Part shown: piece after piece, positions 7,984 through 17,613 of the stretch
How the letters are laid out: every line of letters starts with the position of its first letter
Position numbering within the stretch: position 1 is the first letter of the stretch
NCBI RefSeq assembly: GCF_020511115.1
Contig: NZ_JAJAVH010000019.1
Span: forward strand, 1-35,998
Length of the DNA: 35,998 nucleotides
Reading direction: 5' to 3'
DNA from: Luteimonas panaciterrae
Lineage (GTDB): Bacteria; Pseudomonadota; Gammaproteobacteria; Xanthomonadales; Xanthomonadaceae
Notes under the pieces: generated by a model
What the model saw: the letters and a program-made list of their open reading frames with translations, nothing else
Database searches by the model: none
What the model was told of the DNA's origin: nothing
Program-made: the position numbers and the translations under genes

Positions 7984-9354
7984 ATGCTCGTTACTCGCAC
8001 ACTTTCCGCGGATGTGGATCTGCTGGCGCTGCATCGTGCAGATCCGCGGCGCTATCCGTTGCTGTTGCAATCCGTGGCCGACGGCCCCGCGCATGCGCGC
8101 TGGGACATGCTGCTGGCCGCGAGCGGTGAATCGTTGCGCACGACGAACGGCATCGTGCGTGATGGCGATGGCCGCGATCTAGGCAGCGACTTCCTCGCCG
8201 CACTCGATGCCGCCTGGCACGAGCAACGCCTGCCGCGCGAGGAGCCGCGTTGGCCGTTCCGCGGCGGATGGGCGCTGTTCCTCGCCTACGAACTCGCGGC
8301 GCAGGTGGAGCCCGTGCTGAAGCTGCCGCGGGCGCCCGGATCATTGCCGACCGCGCTGGCATTGCGTTGCCCGGCCGCCGTGCTGCGCGATCGCGCCACG
8401 GGCGAATGCATTGCCGTGGCGGAAACGCAGGCGGCGGGGATGCTCGATGCCATCGACGTCGATCTCTCGCGCTCGCGGTCGTTGCCGCCGCTGCCGTCGT
8501 GGCGGGAACCGCAAGAGATTTCCGAGGACGCGCCCGATGCGTTCGTGCATGGCGTCGAACGCATCCTTGATTACCTCGCCGCCGGCGACATCTTCCAGGC
8601 CAATCTGTCGCGCGGCTGGCGCGCGCGATTCGCCGACGCGCTCGATCCCGCGCGCCTGTACGCGCGCCTGCGCGAGGCCAATCCCGCGCCGTTCGCGGGC
8701 TTGTTCGCCGGTGACGACTGGGCCGTGGTCAGTGCCTCGCCGGAGCGCCTGGTGTCGGTGCGCGGCGATCTGGTGGAAACACGCCCGATCGCCGGCACGC
8801 GTCCGCGCTTCCCGGGCGACGACGACGCGGCGCGCATCCGCGAACTGGTCGGCCATCCCAAGGAGCGCGCCGAACACGTGATGCTGGTGGATCTGGAGCG
8901 CAACGATCTCGGCCGCGTCTGCGTCGGTGGCAGCGTCGAGGTCGACGAACTGATGAGCGTGGAGAGCTATGCCCACGTCCACCACATCGTCAGCAACGTG
9001 CGCGGACGTCTGCGCGCAGACGCGACGCCGGGCAGCGTGATCCGCGCCGTGTTCCCAGGCGGCACCATCACCGGTTGTCCCAAGGTGCGCTGCATGCAGA
9101 TCATCGCCGAACTGGAAGGCGTCGGACGTGGCGCCTACACCGGTGCGATGGGCTGGCTCAACCGTGATGGCGATCTGGATTTGAATATCCTCATCCGCAG
9201 CGCGGAAGTGGAGGGCGCCGATCTGCGCTTCCGCACCGGCGCGGGCATCGTCGCCGATTCCGATCCGCAGCGTGAGCTCGACGAAACCCGCGCCAAGGCG
9301 CGCGGCATGCTGAAGGCGCTCGACTCCAACGCAGGGTATCCTCAGCGGCCATGA
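7984..9354 (+). CDS. pabB: aminodeoxychorismate synthase component I
   Basis: Converts chorismate plus ammonia, delivered by the glutaminase PabA, to 4-amino-4-deoxychorismate for folate synthesis. 456 residues, single chorismate-binding domain. The active-site segments are visible: GDIFQANLSRGW, SASPERLVSV, VETRPIAGTRPR, MLVDLERNDLGRVC, ESYAHVHHIVSNV, GGTITGCPKVRCMQII and FRTGAGIVADSDPQ. PIAGT has Ala (residue 270) where Escherichia coli PabB has the Lys of PIKGT, as in TrpE-like enzymes. I still call it PabB, because it sits between fabF and mltG, where Escherichia coli has pabC, and no trp genes are near. There is no fused lyase domain, so PabA and PabC must be encoded elsewhere. Anthranilate synthase remains a minor alternative. 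Confidence 0.85.
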   Translation: MLVTRTLSADVDLLALHRADPRRYPLLLQSVADGPAHARWDMLLAASGESLRTTNGIVRDGDGRDLGSDFLAALDAAWHEQRLPREEPRWPFRGGWALFLAYELAAQVEPVLKLPRAPGSLPTALALRCPAAVLRDRATGECIAVAETQAAGMLDAIDVDLSRSRSLPPLPSWREPQEISEDAPDAFVHGVERILDYLAAGDIFQANLSRGWRARFADALDPARLYARLREANPAPFAGLFAGDDWAVVSASPERLVSVRGDLVETRPIAGTRPRFPGDDDAARIRELVGHPKERAEHVMLVDLERNDLGRVCVGGSVEVDELMSVESYAHVHHIVSNVRGRLRADATPGSVIRAVFPGGTITGCPKVRCMQIIAELEGVGRGAYTGAMGWLNRDGDLDLNILIRSAEVEGADLRFRTGAGIVADSDPQRELDETRAKARGMLKALDSNAGYPQRP

Positions 9355-9373
9355 CTGACGGAACTGTCCTGCC

Positions 9374-12109
<2,736 letters not shown>

Positions 12110-12110
<1 letters not shown>

Positions 12111-12206
12111 CCGATGCCCTATCGGCATCGTCTGCGGACCTGAGCGCCCGGACAGGATGTCCGGGCCGGGCGATCCGTGAGCCGTCGATGTCGCGCCATG
12201 GATGGC
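12110..12206 (+). repeat. composite palindromic repeat, copy C
   Basis: Between holB and pilZ, inverted relative to copies A and B. It holds GCCGATGCC-CTATC-GGCATC (12110-12129), GCCCGGACA-GGA-TGTCCGGGC (12146-12166) and GCCATGGATGGC (12195-12206). Against copies A and B, the middle stem has C-G pairs replaced by A-T on both arms, so pairing is kept. It ends 31 nt before the pilZ start. Confidence 0.7.
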
Positions 12207-12237
12207 AGCATAAAAGTAGAACGGAGTGGGGAAACTT

Positions 12238-12594
12238 ATGAATGCAGCAGCGGGCGCGCGTCAGGGCATCCTGTCGCTGGTCGTGAAGGACAAGGCGGCG
12301 CTGTACGGCGCCTACATGCCGTATCTCAAGAACGGCGGCATCTTCGTGCCGACGACCAAGCGCTATTTCCTCGGTGACGAGGTGTTTCTGCTGATCACGC
12401 TGCCCGAATCGGGCGAGCGCATGCCCGTGGCGGGGAAGGTGGTGTGGGTGACGCCGGTCGGCGCGCAAGGTAACCGCACCGCGGGCGTCGGCGTGCAGTT
12501 CGCCGAGACCGCCGAAGGCGAGACCGTACGGACAAGGATTGAAACCCTGCTGGCCGGCATGCTGAGCGCGGACAAGCGCACACACACGATGTGA
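12238..12594 (+). CDS. pilZ: PilZ-domain protein for type IV pilus biogenesis
   Basis: 118-residue protein of the type IV pilus PilZ class, very like the Xanthomonas XC1028/PilZ proteins. Matching segments are ARQGILSL, KDKAALYGAYMPYLKNGGIF, TTKRYFLGDEVFLL, PVAGKVVWVTP and GVGVQF, with a C-terminal IETLLAGMLSADKRTHTM. In that class PilZ binds the extension ATPase PilB and the regulator FimX. The c-di-GMP signatures RxxxR and (D/N)xSxxG are absent here too, so ligand binding is not expected. The ATG at 12238 follows a GGGGAAA sequence. A GTG at 12226 in the same frame is less likely. The holB-pilZ adjacency is common in proteobacteria. Confidence 0.93.
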   Translation: MNAAAGARQGILSLVVKDKAALYGAYMPYLKNGGIFVPTTKRYFLGDEVFLLITLPESGERMPVAGKVVWVTPVGAQGNRTAGVGVQFAETAEGETVRTRIETLLAGMLSADKRTHTM

Positions 12595-12597
12595 TGG

Positions 12598-12617
12598 CTG
12601 CGGTCGGGTGACCGCAG
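12598..12617 (+). terminator. hairpin after pilZ, possible terminator
   Basis: CTGCGGTC-GGGT-GACCGCAG is a perfect 8-bp stem with a 4-nt loop, starting three bases after the pilZ stop. No T run follows, so it may protect the mRNA 3' end or act with Rho rather than be a classical terminator. It closes the long housekeeping run before the glycan locus. Confidence 0.4.
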
Positions 12618-12686
12618 TGGTTGCAGATGCAACGGCGAATCCATCGTCCGCGAATCAAATACTTACATGTTCGATTCATGCGTGCT

Positions 12687-12712
12687 CCATCGCGCTGATG
12701 GCGCGATTCGAT
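12687..12712 (+). repeat. 26-bp hairpin repeat, copy 2
   Basis: Stem ATCGCGC-TGATG-GCGCGAT (12689-12707) followed by TCGAT. It matches 22 of 26 bases of 6418-6443. A C-G pair there is a T-A pair here, and a G-T wobble becomes G-C, so the hairpin is conserved rather than the exact sequence. Confidence 0.5.
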
Positions 12713-12730
12713 CCCCGCGTCACGGAACCT

Positions 12731-12761
12731 TTGAACAAGTTGCGACGTTCCTGATTAGACT
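12731..12761 (+). promoter_or_regulatory. candidate promoter for the glk-fucosidase locus
   Basis: TTGAAC (12731-12736) is followed after 18 bases by TTAGAC (12755-12760), or after 19 by TAGACT. The transcription start would be near 12768, giving a leader of about 23 nt with GGAG before the glk ATG. The elements are imperfect, so the call is tentative. Confidence 0.4.
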
Positions 12762-12790
12762 TGCGGCGCAGCAAGCTGACCTGGAGCACC

Positions 12791-13816
12791 ATGGCTCATA
12801 GCGCCACCGTCATTTCCGCCACCCGCTCACCGGACGCGAAACCTTTCGTCGCCGCCGATGTCGGTGGCACCCACGCCCGTATCGCGCTGATGCGGGCCGA
12901 GACGCCCGGCAAGGTGGCGATGCTGGATTTCCGCCAGTACGCCTGTGCCGATTCCCCCGATCTGTCGGACATCGTGGCGCAGTTCCTGCGCGACTCCGGT
13001 GCGCGCGAAGCCGATCGTGCGGTCATCGCCATTGCCGGCGTTCTGCACGGCGACGAGTTGGTCAATACCAACCTGCCGTGGCCGGTCTCGTTGTCGCGGA
13101 TGCGCCACGCGCTGTCGCTGCGTGACCTGCAACTGGTCAACGATTTCGAGGCGATGGCATACGCGACGCCGTACATCGATCCGGCCGAATCTGTGCGTCT
13201 GACCGGTCCCGCGACACCGCTGGCGCGCGGCGCGACATTGGTGATCGGCCCCGGCACGGGATTGGGTGCCGCCCTGTGGACGCCATCGCGCGGCGCGGGC
13301 GTGCCGCCGCAGGTGCTCGCGACCGAGGCGGGCCATGCGGCGCTGGCGCCGGGCAACGAACGCGAGCTGGCGATCGTGGGCCACTTCCTGAGGCGTTGGC
13401 CGCATGTCGACAACGAGCGTGCGCTGTCCGGTCCGGGACTGCTCAATCTCTACCGCTGCCTGTGCGAGCTGGATGCCGCGGTGCCGGCCCTGGCCAGTCC
13501 GGCCGAGGTCGCGCAGGCGGCGCAGAACGGCGCCGACATCCAGGCCGAGGAGGCACTGCAGATCTTCTGCGCCATGCTCGGCAGCCTGATCGGCGATCTG
13601 GTGCTGACCTTCGGCGCGCAGGCGGTCTATCTGGCCGGCGGCATGCCCGCGCACATCAAGCCGTTCCTGCTGCGCAGCCGCTTCGTCGAGCGCTATCTCA
13701 ACAAGGGCGTGTTGCGCAGCGTGCTGGAACAGGTGCCGGTGTCGGTGATCGATCACGGCCGCTATGGCCTGCTCGGCGCGGCTGCTTGGTATCTCGATCG
13801 TGGAGAAAACGAATGA
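12791..13816 (+). CDS. glk: glucokinase-family sugar kinase
   Basis: 341-residue ROK-unrelated glucokinase family member that phosphorylates a hexose at O6 with ATP in the cytoplasm. Seen are the phosphate-1 motif VAADVGGTHARIAL, AIAGVLHGDEL, NTNLPWPVSLS with LVNDFEAMAYA (the catalytic Asp lies in NDFEA), VIGPGTGLGAAL, ATEAGHAAL and AVYLAGGMPAHIKPFL. The ATG at 12791 follows GGAG. Relatives of this family in Xanthomonas and Shewanella are assigned to N-acetylglucosamine phosphorylation (NagK-II type). The genes behind it would release GlcNAc-containing glycans, so GlcNAc is a plausible alternative to glucose. Substrate cannot be read from the sequence. Confidence 0.85.
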   Translation: MAHSATVISATRSPDAKPFVAADVGGTHARIALMRAETPGKVAMLDFRQYACADSPDLSDIVAQFLRDSGAREADRAVIAIAGVLHGDELVNTNLPWPVSLSRMRHALSLRDLQLVNDFEAMAYATPYIDPAESVRLTGPATPLARGATLVIGPGTGLGAALWTPSRGAGVPPQVLATEAGHAALAPGNERELAIVGHFLRRWPHVDNERALSGPGLLNLYRCLCELDAAVPALASPAEVAQAAQNGADIQAEEALQIFCAMLGSLIGDLVLTFGAQAVYLAGGMPAHIKPFLLRSRFVERYLNKGVLRSVLEQVPVSVIDHGRYGLLGAAAWYLDRGENE

Positions 13817-13955
13817 CGATCACGCTTGCATTGCGCGCTGCGATTCGATGTGCCGTTTTTTCATGTGAGTGGATTTGGATCGATTAAACTCCGGCGATTT
13901 TCGTGATCGTTGAGTCGTTTGCGTATCGTTTCCGTTCAAGCTGGAGGGCGAGGAG

Positions 13956-15437
13956 ATGGAGCGTCGTCGATTTCTGCAGATGAGTGGCGCCGCGGCGGCA
14001 CTCGGGTTCGCACGACCGGGGCTTTGCGCGCCGGAGGCATCCACGGTACGGACGCGTCCGCGCCCGAGCGCCGCGCAGCTGGCGTGGCAGCGCGAAGAGC
14101 TGGCGATGTTCGTGCATCTCACCGTCAACACCTTCACTGGCAAGGAATGGGGGATGGGCGACGAGGATCCGAGCATCTTCGCGCCGGACCGGCTCGACGC
14201 GCGGCAGTGGGCGCGCGCGGCCAAAGCCGGCGGGTTCGGCAGCATGATCCTGACGGCCAAGCATCACGACGGCTTCTGCCTGTGGCCGACCGCGACCACG
14301 ACGCATTCGGTCAAGAGCAGCCCGTGGCGCGACGGCAAGGGCGATGTGGTGCGTGAATTCGTCGACGCCTGTCATGCGGAAGGGCTCGGTGTCGGTTTTT
14401 ATCTATCGCCCTGGGACCGTCACGAACCGCGCTACGGCAGTGGCGATGCGTACAACGAGTACTACATCGCGCAGCTGACCGAATTGCTGACGCAATACGG
14501 CCCGGTCATCGAAGTCTGGTTCGACGGCGCCAATGGCGAAGGCCCGAACGGCAAGCGCCAGACTTACGATTGGCCGCGCATCCACGCCACGGTCAGGCGC
14601 CTGCAACCCAGTGCGGTGATCTTCTCCGATGCGGGACCGGACGTGCGCTGGATCGGCAACGAGAAGGGCATCGCGGACACCATCTGCTGGTCGACGGTGA
14701 ATCCGGCGCGCGTGCCGCACGCGGGTTTCGATCGTCCATGGGTGGCGCAGGCGCTCGGACAGGGCGATCCCGATGGCACGGTGTGGCGGCCAGGCGAATG
14801 CGACGTCTCGATCCGGCCCGGCTGGTTCTGGCACCCAGAAGAGGATGCGAAGGTGCGCAGTGCCGACAACCTCCTCGGCCTGTATTTCGATTCGGTAGGA
14901 CGCAACGGCAAATTGCTACTCAACGTGCCGCCCACGCGCGACGGGCTGTTCCACGAGAACGATGTGCGCGCGTTGAAGGAGTTCGCGGACAAGCGCCGCG
15001 CGCTGTTCGGTGGCGGCAATCTCCTCTCGGGTGCGCGCGTGCGCGCCAGCGCGCAGGCGGGCGGGCATGCACCCGTGAGCGTGCTCGATGGCGATGCGGA
15101 CTCTTACTGGGATGCGGATGGCAAGAATTCTGGCTGGCTCGAATTCGAATCTTCGCGAGAGATCGAATTCGACGTGATCGAGCTGCAGGAAGCGATCGCC
15201 CACGGCCAGAACATCGCGAATTACCGAATCGAACACTGGGCCGATGGCGCCTGGGCGCCATTGGCCTGGGGCACGACCATCGGCCACAAGAAGCTCGAAC
15301 GCATCGAGCTGGTGCGCGCGCGCAAGCTGCGTCTGAGCATCGATTATGGTTATGGCCCGGTGCGGATCGCCAAGGTGGCGGTTTATCGGAGTGCGGCGCG
15401 ATCAGTGTCGGGGCCGGCACCGAAAGCGGCACACTAA
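13956..15437 (+). CDS. GH29 alpha-L-fucosidase with C-terminal discoidin-like domain, Tat-exported
   Basis: 493 residues. The N-terminus ERRRFLQMSGAAAALGFA is a twin-arginine signal, so the folded enzyme should reach the periplasm. The GH29 barrel follows, with MFVHLTVNTFTGKEWG, AKHHDGFCLWPT and GFYLSPWDRHE. EVWFDGANGEG carries the likely nucleophile Asp190. LLLNVPPTRDGLF closes the domain. Residues about 354-480 resemble an F5/8 type C (discoidin, CBM32-like) carbohydrate-binding domain (SVLDGDADSYWDAD ... VRIAKVAVYR). The enzyme removes alpha-linked L-fucose; linkage is not certain, but the shape suggests the GH29-B group. A strong GGAGGGCGAGGAG precedes the ATG. The gap of 139 nt to glk shows no clear gene or terminator. 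It is followed by the glycosylasparaginase gene. Confidence 0.93.
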   Translation: MERRRFLQMSGAAAALGFARPGLCAPEASTVRTRPRPSAAQLAWQREELAMFVHLTVNTFTGKEWGMGDEDPSIFAPDRLDARQWARAAKAGGFGSMILTAKHHDGFCLWPTATTTHSVKSSPWRDGKGDVVREFVDACHAEGLGVGFYLSPWDRHEPRYGSGDAYNEYYIAQLTELLTQYGPVIEVWFDGANGEGPNGKRQTYDWPRIHATVRRLQPSAVIFSDAGPDVRWIGNEKGIADTICWSTVNPARVPHAGFDRPWVAQALGQGDPDGTVWRPGECDVSIRPGWFWHPEEDAKVRSADNLLGLYFDSVGRNGKLLLNVPPTRDGLFHENDVRALKEFADKRRALFGGGNLLSGARVRASAQAGGHAPVSVLDGDADSYWDADGKNSGWLEFESSREIEFDVIELQEAIAHGQNIANYRIEHWADGAWAPLAWGTTIGHKKLERIELVRARKLRLSIDYGYGPVRIAKVAVYRSAARSVSGPAPKAAH

Positions 15438-15474
15438 GCGTTTCCACGAAGCGACACTTCCCCGGACATTCGCC

Positions 15475-16488
15475 ATGACGACCCGACGCCGTTTCCTCCA
15501 ATCCTCGTTGCTGACGGCCGGTGCGCTGGCATTGCCCGGCGCGGGCGCGGCGCCCGTCAAGTCTGGCGCGAAAGTTGTGTCTACCTGGGATTTCGGCGTC
15601 GGCGCCAACGGTGCCGCATGGAAGGTGTTGTCGACTGGCGGTTCCGCGCTCGACGCGATCGAGGCGGGCGCACGCTGGGCCGAATCCGATCTGTGCAATG
15701 CCACGGTCGGCCATTGCGGCTATCCGGATCGCGATGGCGTGCTGACGCTCGACGCCAGCATCATGGACGGTGACGGCCGTTGCGGCGCCGTGGCCGCGCT
15801 CGAGGACATCGCACATCCGGTCTCGGTGGCGCGCGCCGTGATGGAGAAAACGCCGCACGTGATGCTGGTCGGGCAGGGCGCGCAGCAGTTCGCGATCGCG
15901 CAAGGTTTCGAGAAGACGCCGTTGCTCACCGATGATGCACGCAAGGCCTGGCGCGAATGGCTGAAGACGTCCGAATACAAACCCGTGATCAATGCCGAAC
16001 GCGCGGGCCGTCCCGGCAGCAAGCCCGGCGACAAGCACAACCACGACACGCTCGGCATCCTCGCCATCGACAACAACGGCAAGCTGGCCGGCGCCTGCAC
16101 CACCAGCGGCATGGCGTGGAAACTGCATGGCCGCGTTGGCGACAGTCCCATCGTCGGCGCGGGCCTGTACGTCGACAACGAAGTCGGCGCCGCGACGGCG
16201 TCCGGCGTGGGCGAGGAGATGATCCGCAACGCTGCCAGTTTTCTTGTCGTCGAGCTGATGCGCCAGGGCCGTTCGCCGATGGATGCCTGTCGCGAAGCGA
16301 TCGAACGCGTGGTGCGCAAGCGGCCGGAGGCGAGCAAAAGCCTGCAGGTCTGTTTCCTCGCCTTGAACAAGCATGGCGAGGTCGGCGCTTTTGCATTGCA
16401 TCGCGGCTTTGTCTATGCAATCTGCGATACGGCGAAGCAGGATGCCCTGCTTGACGCGAAGTCCGTCTACACGACGGCGCAGACATGA
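15475..16488 (+). CDS. N4-(beta-N-acetylglucosaminyl)-L-asparaginase, Tat-exported
   Basis: 337-residue N-terminal-nucleophile hydrolase that cuts the bond between GlcNAc and the asparagine side chain of glycoasparagines. TTRRRFLQSSLLTAGALAL is a twin-arginine signal. The mature part begins near VVSTWDFG. Autoprocessing should occur before Thr192 in KHNHDTLGILAID, the exact glycosylasparaginase motif (HDT). Other family parts are NATVGHCGYPDRDG, DASIMDGDGRCGAVAALEDI, CTTSGMAWKLHGRVGDSPI and GAGLYVDNEVGAATASGVGE, which carry substrate contacts. The ATG at 15475 places the Tat motif at the N-terminus, so a more upstream start is not needed. It is 37 nt behind the fucosidase, and its stop overlaps cutC. 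The mature enzyme should act in the periplasm. Confidence 0.93.
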   Translation: MTTRRRFLQSSLLTAGALALPGAGAAPVKSGAKVVSTWDFGVGANGAAWKVLSTGGSALDAIEAGARWAESDLCNATVGHCGYPDRDGVLTLDASIMDGDGRCGAVAALEDIAHPVSVARAVMEKTPHVMLVGQGAQQFAIAQGFEKTPLLTDDARKAWREWLKTSEYKPVINAERAGRPGSKPGDKHNHDTLGILAIDNNGKLAGACTTSGMAWKLHGRVGDSPIVGAGLYVDNEVGAATASGVGEEMIRNAASFLVVELMRQGRSPMDACREAIERVVRKRPEASKSLQVCFLALNKHGEVGAFALHRGFVYAICDTAKQDALLDAKSVYTTAQT

Positions 16489-17225
16489 GCGCGACGCCGA
16501 TGCCATTGCTCGAGATCGCGGCGAATTCGCTGGCTTCCGCAATCGCCGCGCAGGAAGGCGGCGCCGATCGCATCGAACTGTGCGAGAACCTGGGCGAAGG
16601 CGGCACCACGCCTTCGCACGGCACCGTGGCGATGGCGCGCGAACGTCTGCGTATTTCTGTCTACGTGCTGATCCGGCCGCGTGCCGGTGATTTCCTGTAC
16701 GACGCATTGGAAGTTGAAACCATGCGTCGCGACATCGAACATTGCGCGCGCCTGGGATGCGACGGCGTCGTGATCGGTGCACTCGACGCGGACGGTGCCG
16801 TCGCCACATCGGTCTGCCGCGAATTGATCGACGCGGCCGGGACGATGCGAATCACCTTCCATCGTGCCTTCGATGCTGCGCGCGATCCGGTCGAGGCGCT
16901 GGAAGCGATCATCGCCCTGGGCTGCGAGCGTGTGTTGACTTCAGGCGCGCGTGCGAACGCTCGCGAAGGCGCCACCGCGATCGCCGCACATGTGGCGCAG
17001 GCGGGATCGCGTCTAAGCATCATGGCCGGAGCAGGGATCACACCGGACAACATCGCCGAGATCGCGCGCCTGACCGGCGTGTACGAATTGCATGCGTCCG
17101 CCAAGGGCACGCAGGCGTCCGCGATGCGATTCCGCAATCCGGCCTTGTCGGGTCTGGATGTCGATTGGATGCAGACCCAGGCGGCGCATGTGCGAGCCTT
17201 GAAGCAGGCGCTGCAGGCCAGCTGA
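16485..17225 (+). CDS. cutC: CutC family protein
   Basis: 246-residue TIM-barrel protein of the CutC family. Recognisable stretches are GGADRIELCENLGEGGTTPS, VYVLIRPRAGDFLYDALE, GCDGVVIGALDADG, MRITFHRAFDAARDP, RVLTSGARANAREGA, IMAGAGITPDNI and YELHASAKG. No signal peptide is present, so it is cytoplasmic. The family was named for copper homeostasis in Escherichia coli, but that role is disputed and the fold is enzyme-like. The ATG overlaps the glycosylasparaginase stop as ATGA, so translation is coupled. That suggests a metabolic role with sugars or amino acids in this locus rather than copper handling, which is inference from context. Confidence 0.9.
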   Translation: MSATPMPLLEIAANSLASAIAAQEGGADRIELCENLGEGGTTPSHGTVAMARERLRISVYVLIRPRAGDFLYDALEVETMRRDIEHCARLGCDGVVIGALDADGAVATSVCRELIDAAGTMRITFHRAFDAARDPVEALEAIIALGCERVLTSGARANAREGATAIAAHVAQAGSRLSIMAGAGITPDNIAEIARLTGVYELHASAKGTQASAMRFRNPALSGLDVDWMQTQAAHVRALKQALQAS

Positions 17226-17613
17226 GATAACGCCGACGCCTGCGCATCGTCGTCGCGTATGACAGGCGCCGGAATAAGCGACCTCACGCCCTGGGTTGCG
17301 CACTTTTGCGCATTCGATGCTAGAGGCGCGGAGACATACTGAACGTATTCACGATTGCATTCATATATAAAATATTGATTCAAAAATGATTTTTTGACCC
17401 GGCTATCCGTCCGGTGGCGTCTTGTTGCAACGCAGAATGCAAAGAAACCTTCACACAGGCCTAATTTAGATCGATTCAGGGGGTGGGTCGCAGACGGGGA
17501 GTCGGTCGGCGTTTCGGAACACGGGGGCGTGGGAATTCCGGAATTAGATCGAGACAAATTCTCGGACATGCGGCGCCAAGCGTCGTTCCATCACTCATTT
17601 CCGAGATCCGTCC
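17226..17613 (+). promoter_or_regulatory. 388-nt gap with an AT-rich promoter-like island before the TonB receptor
   Basis: No gene is seen. Positions about 17340-17395 are strikingly A/T-rich in a GC-rich setting and include TATAAA (17366-17371). That is a good -10 candidate, although no matching -35 is obvious. A dyad TGAA-N4-TTCA lies just upstream at about 17339-17350. The rest of the leader, to 17613, is about 215 nt long and unexplained. It probably carries the regulatory sites of the receptor gene. Confidence 0.4.

Noticed and set aside
12705..12716. TTCGATCCCC near copy 2 of the 26-bp hairpin looks like a tRNA T-arm
   Set aside because: No acceptor stem, anticodon arm or D-arm can be placed around it, and the flanking 7-bp hairpin explains the sequence.
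14920..16809. A minus-strand open frame of 629 codons opposite the fucosidase and glycosylasparaginase
   Set aside because: Composition is that of a GC-driven shadow, with no recognisable protein.
17394..17613. A short coding frame before the TonB receptor
   Set aside because: It overlaps the receptor start, has no ribosome-binding site and its translation resembles nothing.
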